Assembly: GCA_030248215.1 (NCBI GenBank)
Contig: JASANG010000119.1
Coordinates: forward strand, 1-64,000
Length of the DNA: 64,000 nt
Direction of reading: 5' to 3'
DNA from: Enoplolaimus lenunculus
Lineage: Eukaryota > Nematoda > Enoplea > Enoplida > Thoracostomopsidae
In this document: positions 1-12,029 of the stretch, one piece after another
Layout of the letters: each line of letters starts with the position of its first letter
Position numbering within the stretch: position 1 is the stretch's first letter
Program-made: the position numbers and the translations under genes
Notes under the pieces: generated by a model
What the model was told of the DNA's origin: nothing
The model's input: the letters and a program-made list of their open reading frames with translations, nothing else
Database searches by the model: none

Positions 1-17
1 TTGCTTCTTAAGACTAT

Positions 18-390
18 AAAATTGAACTTAATTTAAGAAATGTCACATATCCACCCATATTTGAAAGCCTATTGCTAATCCGCTAATCCTCTTAACTTTG
101 AGACTGTATCAATATGTGGTTATGAATTTTCCCCCCCCACAAGTTGGTGATAGATTAGAATTTTTAGTTAGTGAACATTGAAAATAGAATTTTAAAACAT
201 TTCTGCACTAGATTGCGTGTACTCCCGTACCCAAACGTGAGATTAACAGCTGTACCCAATAGACATTGATTTTGAAAGTTCCCTTACTAACTGAGTGAGA
301 TTTGCTCTACAACCTTGAGAGATGGGTCGCGAGCGAGAAAAAAAAAAAAAAAAAAAAAATATTTGGGTTATCAATTTGGACGGATATGGG
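18..390 (+). repeat. Diverged outer part of the left arm
   Basis: It still aligns to the reverse complement of about 10086-10458, including an element of the ATTCTCAAATG family, but with many substitutions and with a poly(A) run at 339-358 that has no partner. The jump from near-identity to clear divergence falls close to 391. Confidence 0.7.
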
Positions 391-471
391 TGGATTGAGA
401 CTTCTTTCGGGAGTGGTTCTAAATTTTGCTCGGGTTCTGAGGAAGTCAATGAAATTATAAAAACTCGACAT

Positions 472-720
472 TACTGCAAATTCCAGCGAGTTGATTTTAA
501 TTCAGAATGAGTTGAATCACGGAGCCTGAATTAAGCCATTCAGAGCTCACAATTCGGTGTTGATTTAACTCTTTTAGAGTTAGTTAATCAACTTACCCGG
601 AATTAACTTTATTCACTGTGAAAATTAACTCATCTTAGAGTAATGTTTACTGATATTAACTAAGAAAGAACCAATTCGCTATTTGAGTTGTTTGATCAAC
701 TCATGACAATTTACAGTGTA
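472..720 (+). mobile_element. GAGTTGATT-family inverted-repeat element (MITE), left arm
   Basis: The ends are TACTGCAAATTCCAGCGAG and, inverted, TACACTGTAAATTGTCATGAG. The body is made of many GAGTTGATT / AATCAACTC words in both orientations. There is no coding capacity. Confidence 0.8.
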
Positions 721-1982
721 TGAAGGCATGGAGGAAGACGCAACTGTGCCACTGCCGTTAAATTTCCGGTGACGGCGTTTGCGAGTGAGCGTAGCGAGTG
801 ATAAAGCCGTTGACGTTTAGCAGTTAGGTGATTATACTGATGCTTGTTGACATATCCGCCCAGCTGAGCGGCGGTCCGCTATGCCGTGGTGCTGCAAGAT
901 AATAAGCTTAAGCCTTAGACTATTTCTGGCTTACGTATTGGCTTAGGTCTAGTTTCATGCATGCGTTACGGTTCTCTTCTATGCATGGGCAATAATATCT
1001 AACGAATCAAACCATTCAAATATCCCTAAATTGAATTTTCTCGGTATCAGAGACGTATGTATACGAGAAGAGGGACAAAAAGAATATATCCCCTCTCGAA
1101 ATTTTGGAAGAGGCAAAAAATGGAATTTTAACAGGTTTAAAATAGACCTACGGATCCTAGATGTCCAAAAGTTTTCCTTAAATCAAGTTGTACCCAGCTG
1201 AACTGAAATCTTTGCTACGTGCCTGCTATGAGAAAACCTTTAAATGTTGATGCTCGGCGTTTGGCTTAGACTTTAGGTTTAGGATTAACACGTTAATTTT
1301 GGCTACCGTCCACTTTGTTCCTATTTAAGGTCGTTTTGTGCTTTCTGTACAGCGAGAAGTTTAAATGAATTTTTGAAAACGTACGGAATCTTAAATCCAT
1401 AAAATTATCAGTTACAAATATTAGCAAAACTTTTTTGCTTAGATCATATCTGAGTAGCTAGCCCCGGTCACCCTGCGGTTTCTGCTTTTGATTTGCATAT
1501 ATTTTTGCGTTCATTGCGGCCTTTGCTGTGTGATATTTTTTAGGTTACTGAAACCATGAAAGTTCCAACAGATGGAAGCAAACCGAAATCACAGTTCCGC
1601 AGCCAGCTCACCTTGCTAGGAAAAACAAAACGTTTGAGCATGTGCATACAAGGGTTTCCGATGACTAACAAGCGTGTTTAAAACTTTTCTACAGATTGGC
1701 GATAATGTATTCGGGTGCTGAGCCGCCTCTGGCTACATACGAACAGGTGAAATATACAATTCAACGGTTGTTTCCGAAACCATTTCGGTGTCAATCACCC
1801 ACCTCCATGTTTTTCTCAACGGCTTTCTAACAACGCCATTGAAATATGTCACACCCCATGTGGAATATTCACTCGTTTGTAGCCATAATTATAAGCAACG
1901 TATTTTGTTGTGAGGCCGCTAAAACAGGACTATTTTCTAAGCTGTAATTGACACAAAAATATTAGAGGGGTTGACTAATTTA

Positions 1983-1984
<2 letters not shown>

Positions 1985-2048
<64 letters not shown>
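1985..2048. repeat. (TA)n microsatellite, left arm
   Basis: About 30 perfect TA units, mirrored at 8424-8490 in the right arm with a similar length. Confidence 0.95.
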
Positions 2049-2050
<2 letters not shown>

Positions 2051-3516
2051 GTAGTATTTAGCTGTAAATTTGGCAATCTAAATAGCAGTAGCAAAGAAAT
2101 ATGTAGCTAGAACAATAATTGCCTAATGTTTCACTTTCCTCACATTTATGTTTAGGCTCAAACTAAGAAAAAGGCACAGGTTTAGGTCAATCATTTAGCA
2201 CAACCATTCTGCTTATTAAGCCTAAATCAAAGCCTTTAACTTTAAACGTAGCAAATGTCACAAGATCCCAAAGACGACTATATGACTGCTAAGGTCTCAT
2301 TGCACCCCCCTTCTACTATGGCCCTTGTTTCGTTATCAATACGCTCTATCGGCGGTACCTTTTTATATCAAACTGACATGCAAAACAACGTGTCATTTTC
2401 TGGTTACCAATTAATGATAAAAGCCTATAAGGCTGGTTCTGGTAACAATATAAGATAAACCAAGCAGTTATTATCTATTGTCATTTTAAGCTGCTTTTTT
2501 GACGCTATAAACTAGCCGTGAATGGCTTCGATGGTAATTGATGTATGCACGAAAGGCAACAGTCTAAAATTTAGACAAATTTTACTAAAAATAACTAAAA
2601 ATTCGACATAAAACTTTTCGATGCACGAATGTGGGAACAGTTTTTTTCTACGGTTGCGAAGTATACATTTTGCCAGTGGCGGATCCATCAATTTTTGATG
2701 GGTGGAGTGTAGGCATATAGAATTGACGAAAATGTTGCGACCAAGGTATCGCTAACTCTTTTAGGTACATAAGAATTTAAAGAAATCGCGGTACAAATTA
2801 ATAGAGAAAGACATCCACAGAAACACTTAACATCTCGTCAACACATAATATAATGAATATCGAGTTAATTATTTTTCCCAAAAATAAGCATGGTCAATGA
2901 AATATTTCAAAATTGTGCAGTGCAAATAATTGGCGCCAGGGTTAAATTCATTAATTAATGTTCAGCTCAGTAGCGTAGCCAGTATATCAGTTCGAAAAAG
3001 TATAACGAAATGGTTACTTTTTGCCCTTTAAAGTTGCTGTAAAGCCTGGTAATAACGATTTTTTGTTATTCCATAAATTTCGTGAGCGGATATATACCTG
3101 CTATCCAACTGATGGCTAATGTAAAAGACATTGCCGTAACCAGCAGTATAAGCATATTTCTAAGCCTAAACCCTAAGCCTAAAGCATAAACGTAAGCAAA
3201 CCAACTGATGTAATGTCAGGGTCTTAAAAGCCCTTGTAAATGTTATACAACAGATAAAGTTTAACGGTATTATGCTTAAAAACGAATTAGCGATAAAATT
3301 AAACAAATTGACATTTAATTTGATGTTAAAATTAAGATACAAACGTACTGAACTTTAATTTCGTTTGGCTTCTCGATCGCTTCGCTCACGAGTTTTTTTG
3401 CTATACCTCGTTCCCTTCGTTAGAAGTGTTTCTATCCACCACTGCTAAAAATTAGTGTAAACTTTCGTCTTTGGCTTGCGTGGTATTAATAGAGTGATTA
3501 ACGTGTTTGTAAGTTT

Positions 3517-3699
3517 GGCCCATGCTATTTTTAGGGGCGTAAAGCTTTCTGGTGGGTCCTAGATTACATTGTTTTTTGCTTAGGCTTAGGCTTAGGCTTA
3601 AGCTTAGGCTTAGGAACACATTTTTGCAACGCTTAGGCTTAGGCTTAAGCTTAGGAATACGCTTAATCTAATGATACGTCCCTAAAAGTAACATTGGCC
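3517..3699 (+). mobile_element. TTAGGC-bearing element (MITE), left arm
   Basis: Ends are GGCCCATGCTATTTTTAGGG and, inverted, GGCCAATGTTACTTTTAGGG. The inside holds two (TTAGGC)n tracts at 3577-3615 and 3631-3660. 183 bp, non-coding. Confidence 0.8.
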
Positions 3700-4372
3700 A
3701 AAGCGTTTAATAATATTTCTATTTTGAATCCGCTTGCGAGTTTCGAACGTACATTTTTGTCCGGATACCAGTATAAATAGGCTTAAAAGGCTCTGCGCAA
3801 TGTTTTGCAACAACTGTAAAACAATTTTTATCACCACTCTCGGGCGGTGATTCTCTGTCTTTCGCTCGCGGTACTTGCTCTATGAAATATGTGTTGAATA
3901 TAGAAGAATCTTTTTTTCGACAGTGATTTTTTTGCATATTTTTGGTAACATTTTTAAACTATAGACTCAGTCACAGCCATTAATATCAAAGATGACACTA
4001 GTTAATCATAGCAACAGTCGATAGTGACTCTTTACACAAAAGTATACAGCTAACTGAAATCCTGTATGGCACAAAATATACTAGCAACCGTTGCGTTTTC
4101 ACACAACTTCGTCCGACTTTCGTTGTACTGGTCGTTGTGATATTCAAAATATGTCTTTAAATGTTTTAAGAATATAACCAGGGTATTTCGATTGCCTTTA
4201 GAACATCACAAAATAGTCTTTGTCTAAAAAAAATTGGTGATACGCAACGCAAAAACGCAACGTGCGCTAAGTACATTCTTTCATACCAATGTAATGCACC
4301 CAGGTTGTATATTCTTTAACTTATTAAGTATCGCTTTTTGCTAATAATATTATAGACAAATATAATATAGCC

Positions 4373-4670
4373 AATACATTGCAAACATTCACTATAAATA
4401 TGTTTGTTGTCTTATCATAGACTATTCGCTCTAAGCCATAGTTGGACGTCTCAGCCCTGGCCGCGTTCATCTTGATTCGTCGTCGGAATTTCCTCCGCAA
4501 CTTAAACTATCAAGCACAAGGAGAGCAAAAACAACAACGCAACAAAAGCGATAACGTCCGGAAACGCGTCTTCTGCAAGCGACGAACAACAACGAGCAAT
4601 TCACAAGATAAGTCCGCCGAACGGAGCGAGAAGAAGATAAACAGAGTCAGCGTCACTATTTGCCTTCTAT
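4373..4670 (+). pseudogene. Decayed copy of the secreted-peptide gene
   Basis: The stretch lies in mirror position to 5790-6095 and aligns with it. The best-kept part is the segment coding NYQA and the Gln/Thr-rich run after it. The base aligned with the start codon reads ATT, a stop follows soon after the hydrophobic start, and several small length changes shift the frame. The open frame of 92 codons at 4442-4720 is in another register for part of its length and is not a convincing protein. Confidence 0.5.
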
Positions 4671-4765
4671 CAAGAACAGGGCCGGAACGATATGACGGTC
4701 CTAAGCCTAAGCCTAAGTAAGCCAAAAATAGTCTGAAGCTAAACTGACTCTATTATAGCCCCTCC

Positions 4766-5544
4766 GGAAAACGATGAGGCCATGTCTATATAGGGCTCAT
4801 TTCTTTATTAGCTGTACTCTTTTTTGATTAATTTTCTAAATTTTAAATTAGATTTGCGTGCCGGCTCTACATCACAAGAGCTCTGTCAGAGCTGATGCAT
4901 GCAACCTGAGCAAAAATGCAGAACACAATCATAGAGCCAGAATGCTACAAAGTGAAACAGGAGTGAGGTGCACGCATCGCTCATGCTAACTCATTCTCGC
5001 CTACGATTTTCGTTTACGCTAGAGCGTTTATTGCTATATACGCTGTTACGTCCGCACCTATTTATACATTGGGCTCTGACACCTCATTTTGAAGTTGATT
5101 CGCAAAAGTCTTATTTCAAAACTTAATTTTAACCATGTTTTAAAGAGATTTTTTGCGATGCAGTTTTCAAATGTTATTAAAGCCCATGGTTAAAAATAGG
5201 TTACGGTTTTACAACATTCTACAGCAAGCTTTTTTAGACTTTTTTTTGATTAGGCATAGGTAAGTTATATGCTCACTGTTTCAAAATATTTTATTTATTC
5301 GCCTCGATTTTGTTTTACGCTTCAGCTTTTTACTCCGTTCTCTCCAGCCTCCTTATCTTGGGGAAAACATTCTAATGCCTTATTCCAAAGTCTTTAAAAC
5401 ATGTTAAACATTTTTTAACAACATTTTTGCAAAAAGTGTTGAAATCCACTGTTAAATATTAATTGCGTTATTTAACATTGGTTTCGTTCAGAATTTTTGA
5501 ACATGGCCTAGATATCGATACTTCAGCTCTAACATGGAGGGTTA
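4766..5544. other. Unpaired centre of the giant inverted repeat
   Basis: About 0.8 kb that is not mirrored. It is AT-rich with runs of T, and the words TTAAACATTTTTTAAC and AACATTTTTGCAAA near 5405-5440 are locally self-complementary. No gene was seen. TTAGGC-family remnants flank it on both sides (4670-4765 and 5690-5769). Confidence 0.6.
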
Positions 5545-5789
5545 TTTATTAGAAACAGACCACGGCACCACCGCGATATAAGGTATTAACTTGCAGATGT
5601 GAAAAATTAAAATAAATAAAAAATAAAAACAAAACCCGCACGACCAACAAAGAAATAAGAGTCAACAAAAACCGTTTAAGCATCCAGACTATTTTTTGCT
5701 TATACTTAGGCTTAGGCTTAGGAACATGCTTATACAACTGTTCCGGCCCTGTTCTATACAAGGGCCAAAATAATGATGCTGAATTATGT

Positions 5790-6095
5790 TTAAACATCTT
5801 CTTCTCGCTCAACGTCCGGCCACCAATCTGGTGCAGAATTGCTCCGAAGTCGTCGTTCGTCGCTTAGCAACAACGATGCCGGATCGACCATGAACGATCG
5901 CTTTTGTTGCGTTGTTGTTTTTGCTCTCCTTGTCGCTTGATAGTTTCCAAAGTTGCGGGGCAGCAACAACTTCTTCGACGACAGCACATCAAGTATTGAA
6001 CCGCCGGCAACAGGTTGAACGATCATTGTGTCACAAATGACTACGATTATTATTGATAAACTAAACATATTTAAATTTTGAACGGTTTTAGCCAT
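5790..6095 (-). CDS. Predicted secreted peptide precursor, 101 residues, inside the giant inverted repeat
   Basis: The frame runs ATG to TAA. Residues 10-28 are hydrophobic, and cleavage is plausible after VAGG (about residue 32), so the product is probably secreted. The rest has basic pairs that could be processing sites: KK after SILDVLSS, RR after NFGNYQAT, KR after TTTQQ and RR after LLLSDE. It ends in an acidic stretch, DWWPDVEREEDV. There are no Cys residues after the signal. I recognise no family. A diverged copy lies in the left half of the repeat at 4373-4745, where the start codon and frame are lost, and strong similarity is confined to the middle third. AATAAA on the minus strand at 5545-5550 is a possible poly(A) signal. 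It may be an unprocessed neuropeptide-like precursor or a chance frame; the duplicated remnant argues for a real gene. Confidence 0.45.
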   Translation of the reverse strand: MAKTVQNLNMFSLSIIIVVICDTMIVQPVAGGSILDVLSSKKLLLPRNFGNYQATRRAKTTTQQKRSFMVDPASLLLSDERRLRSNSAPDWWPDVEREEDV

Positions 6096-6770
6096 AATTT
6101 ATCGGCTATATTATATTTGTCTACAATATCTATTAGCAAAAAGCGCATATTATACTAATGGTTAAAGAGTATACAACTGGGTGCATTACATTTTGCGTAT
6201 GAAAGAATGTACTTAGCGCACGTTGCGTTTTTGCGTTACATCACCAATTTTTTAAGACAAAGACTATTTTGTGATGTTCTAAAGGCAATCAAAATACCCT
6301 GGTTATATTCTTAAAACATTTAAAGACATATTTTGAATATCACAACGACCAGTACCGAAAGTCGGACGAAGTTGTGTGAAAACGCAACGGTTGCTAGTAT
6401 ATTTTGTGCCATACAAATTTCAGTTAGCTGTATACTTTTGTGTAAGAGTCACTATCGACTGTTGCTATTATTAACTAGTGTCATCTTTGATATTAATGGT
6501 GTGACTGAGTCTATAGTTTAAAAATGTTACCAAAAATATGCAAAAATCACTGTCGAAAAAAAGATTCTTCTATATTCAACACATATTTCATAGACAAGTA
6601 CCGCGAGCGAAAACAAGAATCACCGCCCGAGAGTGGTGATAAAAATTGTTTTACAGTTGTTGCAAAAAATTGCGCAGAGCCTTTTAAGCCTATTTATACT
6701 GGTATCCGGACAAAAATGTACGTTCGAAACTCGCAAGCGGATTCAAAATAGAAATATTATTAAACGCTTT

Positions 6771-6953
6771 GGCCAATGTTACTTTTAGGGACGTATCATT
6801 AGATTAAGCGTATTCCTAAGCTTAAGCCTAAGCCTAAGCGTTGCAAAAATGTGTTCCTAAGCCTAAGCTTAAGCCTAAGCCTAAGCCTAAGCAAAAAACA
6901 ATGTAATCTAGGACCCACCAGAAAGCTTTACGCCCCTAAAAATAGCATGGGCC
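6771..6953 (-). mobile_element. TTAGGC-bearing element, right arm
   Basis: Mirror copy of 3517-3699, including both tracts. Confidence 0.8.
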
Positions 6954-8419
6954 AAACTTACAAACACGTTAATCACTCTATTAATACCACGCAAGCCAAA
7001 GACGAAAGTTTACACTAATTTTTAGCAGTGGTGGATAGAAACACTTCTAACGAAGGGAACGAGGTATAGCAAAAAACTCGTGAGCGAAGCGATCGAGAAG
7101 CCAAACGAAATTAAAGTTCAGTACGTTTGTATCTTAATTTTAACATCAAATTAAATGTCAATTTGTTTAATTTTATCGCTAATTCGTTTTTAAGCATAAT
7201 ACCGTTAAACTTTATCTGTTGTATAACATTTACAAGGGCTTTTAAGACCCTGACATTACATCAGTTGGTTTGCTTACGTTTATGCTTTAGGCTTAGGGTT
7301 TAGGCTTAGAAATATGCTTATACTGCTGGTTACGGCAGTGTCTTTTACATTAGCCATCAGTTGGATAGCAGGTATATATCCGCTCACGAAATTTATGGAA
7401 TAACAAAAAATCGTTATTACCAGGCTTTACAGCAACTTTAAAGGGCAAAAAGTAACCATTTCGTTATACTTTTTCGAACTGATATACTGGCTACGCTACT
7501 GAGCTGAACATTAATTAATGAATTTAACCCTGGCGCCAATTATTTGCACTGCACAATTTTGAAATATTTCATTGACCATGCTTATTTTTGGGAAAAAATA
7601 ATTAACTCGATATTCATTATATTATGTGTTGACGAGATGTTAAGTGTTTCTGTGGATGTCTTTCTCTATTAATTTGTACCGCGATTTCTTTAAATTCTTA
7701 TGTACCTAAAAGAGTTAGCGATACCTTGGTCGCAACATTTTCGTCAATTCTATATGCCTACACTCCACCCATCAAAAATTTATGGATCCGCCACTGGCAA
7801 AATGTATACTTCGCAACCGTAGAAAAAAACTGTTCCCACATTCGTGCATCGAAAAGTTTTATGTCGAATTTTTAGTTATTTTTAGTAAAATTTGTCTAAA
7901 TTTTAGACTGTTGCCTTTCGTGCATACATCAATTACCATCGAAGCCATTCACGGCTAGTTTATAGCGTCAAAAAAGCAGCTTAAAATGACAATAGATAAT
8001 AACTGCTTGGTTTATCTTATATTGTTACCAGAACCAGCCTTATAGGCTTTTATCATTAATTGGTAACCAGAAAATGACACGTTGTTTTGCATGTCAGTTT
8101 GATATAAAAAGGTACCGCCGATAGAGCGTATTGATAACGAAACAAGGGCCATAGTAGAAGGGGGGTGCAATGAGACCTTAGCAGTCATATAGTCGTCTTT
8201 GGGATCTTGTGACATTTGCTACGTTTAAAGTTAAAGGCTTTGATTTAGGCTTAATAAGCAGAATGGTTGTGCTAAATGATTGACCTAAACCTATGCCTTT
8301 TTCTTAGTTTGAGCCTAAACATAAATGTGAGGAAAGTGAAACATTAGGCAATTATTGTTCTAGCTACATATTTCTTTGCTACTGCTATTTAGATTGCCAA
8401 ATTTACAGCTAAATACTAC

Positions 8420-8423
<4 letters not shown>

Positions 8424-8490
<67 letters not shown>
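8424..8490. repeat. (TA)n microsatellite, right arm
   Basis: Mirror partner of the tract at 1985-2048. Confidence 0.95.
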
Positions 8491-8493
<3 letters not shown>

Positions 8494-9756
8494 TAAATTA
8501 GTCAACCCCTCTAATATTTTTGTGTCAATTACAGCTTAGAAAATAGTCCTGTTTTAGCGGCCTCACAACAAAATACGTTGCTTATAATTATGGCTACAAA
8601 CGAGTGAATATTCCACCTGGGGTGTGACATATTTCAATGGCGTTGTTAGAAAGCCGTTGAGAAAAACATGGAGGTGGGTGATTGACACCGAAATGGTTTC
8701 GGAAACAACCGTTGAATTGTATATTTCACCTGTTCGTATGTAGCCAGAGGCGGCTCAGCACCCGAATACATTTTCGCCAATCTGTAGAAAAGTTTTAAAC
8801 ACGCTTGTTAGTCATCGGAAACCCTTGTATGCACATGCTAAAACGTTTTGTTTTTCCTAGCAAGGTGAGCTGGCTGCGGAACTGTGATTTCGCTTTGCTT
8901 CCATCTGTTGGAACTTTCATGGTTTCAGTAACCTGAAAAAATATCACACAGCAAAGGCCGCAATGAAAGCAAAAATATATGCAAATCAAAAGCAGAAACC
9001 GCCGGGTGACCGGGATTAGCTACTCAGATATGATCTAAGCAAAAAAGTTTTGCTAATATTTGTAACTGATAATTTTATGGATTTAAGATTCCGTACGTTT
9101 TCAAAAATTCATTTAAACTTCTCGCTGTACAGAAAGCACAAAACGACCTTAAATAGGAACAAAGTGGACGGTAGCCAAAATTAACGTGTTAATCCTAAAC
9201 CTAAAGTCTAAGCCAAACGCCGAGCATCAACATTTAAAGGTTTTCTCATAGCACGCACGTAGCAAAGATTTCAGTTCAGCTGGGTACAACTTGATTTAAG
9301 GAAAACTTTTGGACATCTAGGATCCGTAGGTCTATTTTAAACCTGTTAAAATTCCATTTTTTGCCTCTTCCAAAATTTCGAGAGGGGATATATTCTTTTT
9401 GTCCCTCTTCTCGTATACATACGTCTCTGATACCGAGAAAATTCAATTTAGGGATATTTGAATGGTTTGATTCGTTAGATATTATTGCCCATGCATAGAA
9501 GAGAACCGTAACGCATGCATGCGACTAGACCTAAGCCAATACGCAAGCCAGAAATAGTCTAAGGCTTAAGCTTATTATCTTGCAGCACCACGGCATAGCG
9601 GACCGCCGCACAGCTGGGCGGATATGTCAACAAGCATCAGTATAATCACCTAACTGCTAAACGTCAACGGCTTTATCACTCGCTACGCTCACTCGCAAAC
9701 GCCGTCACCGGAAATTTAACGGCAGTGGCACAGTTGCGTCTTCCTCCATGCCTTCA

Positions 9757-10005
9757 TACACTGTAAATTGTCATGAGTTGATCAAACAACTCAAATAGCG
9801 AATTGGTTCTTTCTTAGTTAATATCAGTAAACATTACTCTAAGATGAGTTAATTTTCACAGTGAATAAAGTTAATTCCGGGTAAGTTGATTAACTAACTC
9901 TAAAAGAGTTAAATCAACACCGAATTGTGAGCTCTGAATGGCTTAATTCAGGCTCCGTGATTCAACTCATTCTGAATTAAAATCAACTCGCTGGAATTTG
10001 CAGTA
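9757..10005 (-). mobile_element. GAGTTGATT-family element (MITE), right arm
   Basis: Mirror copy of 472-720. Confidence 0.8.
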
Positions 10006-10085
10006 ATGTCGAGTTTTTATAATTTCATTGACTTGCTGAGAACCCGAGCAAAATTTAGAACCACTCCCGAAGAAGTCTCAATCCG

Positions 10086-10458
10086 GCCATGTGCGTTGCA
10101 ATTAAATAACAATTAGTACAAACGCAAGCTAGAACCGCTTTAACAAGGACCCATATTCTCAAATGTGTATAGCAACTATCATCAGTTAGTAATAAAATTT
10201 TCAAAATCAATAACTATTGCAGCTGTTGATCTCACAATTAGTACAGGAGTACACCAAATCGTAAGCAAAAAATGTGCTAAATTTTGAGTATCAATGTTCA
10301 CTGGTTCGAAAGTTACAAAACCTATCACCAACTGGAGATAGGTGCTACACACATTTGAGAATACAGGCTCTGCTCTCAACGTTAAGAGGATTCACGGATT
10401 AGCGATAGGCTTTCGAATACAAACGAATATGTGACATTTCTTAAATTAAGTTCAATTT
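10086..10458 (-). repeat. Diverged outer part of the right arm, with a complete ATTCTCAAATG element
   Basis: Positions 10150-10372 form a short element. Its ends, read inward, are ATTCTCAAATGTGTATAGCA at the left and the reverse complement of GTGCTACACACATTTGAGAA at the right, each followed by a copy of TATCACCAGTT-like sequence. The remainder matches 18-100. Confidence 0.75.
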
Positions 10459-10796
10459 TCAATAGGCGCAAGATCGTGCTCAGGAAGTGCGCAAACTGTG
10501 TTCTTATAAAGTTAGATTGTATTATTAACAGGTGATTTATCGCGTAGTACCTAGAAAATGCGTTCTTAAGACTATAAAATTTAACTTAAAATAATTGTTG
10601 TTTATTACAATCGATAGTGTATATTTCTATGCTTGATAAAAGCTACTCGCTAACCAATGAAACGCAGAGCACGCAACATATGATAACGAAATATATACGT
10701 GCTTTTGTGAAATATCTGACGAATCTTTGCTATTTTTTTGTGGTGTAAACTAAATTTGATTCGGTCACAAATATATAAAATAATCAGACACGAACT

Positions 10797-11256
10797 ATAA
10801 TTTCCAACGAGTTGTTTAAATCCACTCAGATACTTATTTAGTTATTTATGAGTTAATATTGGTCAACATTTCTCATTCTGAGTTGGCTAATAGATTGCGT
10901 TCCAGTGTTTAATTAGATTGTTGATGAGTTGTACGATTCTGAGTTGATTGGAATGCAGGCGAGTCACGGCCGTTCATAGCGTACCAGCCAACTACGGTGG
11001 AGCCGGCGTGAAAAGGGCCTGTCGTTGGAAAACAAAATCAATTTTAAAAGCTCTCACTGTAATACCGATAAAGTTGATTAAACAACTCAACGAGCAACAC
11101 TCTTTGGTGATTGACTTCTGGGTGTGTTGAGTATAATTTAATGCTAAGAATCAGTTCAATCGATTCAGAATTTTAAGTTTTCAAAGACCTAATTCAAACC
11201 CAATAATACAACTCATTCTGAATTAAAAGCAAGCCACTGAAACTATATACAGTGCA
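10797..11256. mobile_element. Degenerate GAGTTGATT-family element
   Basis: It carries the family's AACTC/GAGTT words and a right end resembling GAATTAAAAGCAAGCCACTG...ACAGTG. It is longer than other copies, with an unrelated, GC-richer insert at about 10955-11040. Confidence 0.5.
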
Positions 11257-11293
11257 CTGCAACCAACAATATACTTTTCTGCCAAAGTTTGAA

Positions 11294-11376
11294 TACAGAA
11301 AATGCGCATGGTTTCAGGCACGCTTCGTTCACAATACAGAAAATGCGCATGGTTTCAGGCACGCTTCGCTCGCAAT
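11294..11376 (+). repeat. Tandem duplication, unit about 42 bp
   Basis: ACAGAAAATGCGCATGGTTT followed by CAGGCACGCTTCG occurs twice in a row with almost no change. Confidence 0.85.
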
Positions 11377-11408
11377 TTTCTTCACCACATACGGCACACG
11401 TATTAACG

Positions 11409-11554
11409 CACCGTTCACAATAAGAAATTTTGCTTGGACACAACAAATGTCATACGGTAGGGTTAACGAGTGGCAAATTTTAAATTTTGCCACTCGTTAA
11501 CCCTACCGTATGACATTTTTTGTGCCCAAGCAAAATTTCTTATTGTGAACGGCG
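11409..11554. repeat. Near-perfect 70-bp palindrome
   Basis: The arms meet near 11480 at AAATTTTAAATTTTG without a real loop. They pair outward through GGTAGGGTTAACGAGTGGCA, TGTCATACGG and AAATTTTGCTTGG to the CCGTTCACAATAAG ends. Only a few mismatches. Confidence 0.9.
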
Positions 11555-11556
11555 CA

Positions 11557-12025
11557 TACTAAAGGCAATAACAAAATGAATCGATGCGATTTTTAACTGA
11601 ATGGCATATGTGGATTGGATCCTGCATTGAATTCAAACAAACTAAAGTTATATTTTGAGATTTAATGCTTAAATTGCGTTTGGTTTCTTGCTCACTTTAC
11701 TTGAGACACCCCCTTGATTCGCTACTCTGCTAAAGGGTAGAGAGGCACTTGGAATTCACTGCGCGCCGGGGTCTTAGACCAAGGAGATAAACGATAAAGT
11801 TATACATTATTTGAAATACGGCCGTTAGGCTCAATTTTCTATTTCAGCTGTTAATGCATAATGCACTTTATGTGACTCGCTTCAATAAACTTTCGCTATT
11901 GATGGTGTGCATCGAAAATTTAATAAATTAAAGCCAGACAAATTACTAAAAATAACATTTCACTGTCAATTATAATAAGTCTTCGCTTTACTGAGTTTAT
12001 GGGACCGAAAATTTTACACAAATCT
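11557..12025. other. No feature seen
   Basis: AT-rich sequence; nothing recognised on either strand. Confidence 0.5.
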
Positions 12026-12029
12026 ATAT

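Larger units (their letters stand above)
391..4372 (+). repeat. Left arm of giant inverted repeat, about 4.0 kb
   Basis: It is nearly identical to the reverse complement of 6104-10085; paired positions sum to about 10470-10476 along its whole length. Both arms share every internal landmark: an inverted-repeat element at 472-720, a CTCACCTTGCTAGG box near 1600, a (TA)n tract at 1985-2048 and a TTAGGC element at 3517-3699. Differences are scattered single bases and short indels. The short open frames in the arm repeat in the other arm, but I see no coding signature in them. Confidence 0.9.
6104..10085 (-). repeat. Right arm of giant inverted repeat
   Basis: Mirror copy of 391-4372. The (TA)n tract is at about 8424-8490, the TTAGGC element at 6771-6953 and the GAGTTGATT element at 9757-10005. 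It begins just upstream of the secreted-peptide frame, so the conserved arm could include the promoter of that gene. Confidence 0.9.

Noticed and set aside
2255-2458. 67-codon frame identical in both palindrome arms (also 8012-8215)
   Set aside because: Identity follows from the arms being copies. No domain, and the surroundings are non-coding.
3577-3660. A true chromosome end marked by TTAGGC
   Set aside because: The arrays are short, occur in both orientations, and lie within elements with defined ends.
3719-3937. 72-75 codon frame present in both arms (also 6524-6751)
   Set aside because: The copies differ by frame-level changes, the composition is unremarkable and the frame borders the TTAGGC element.
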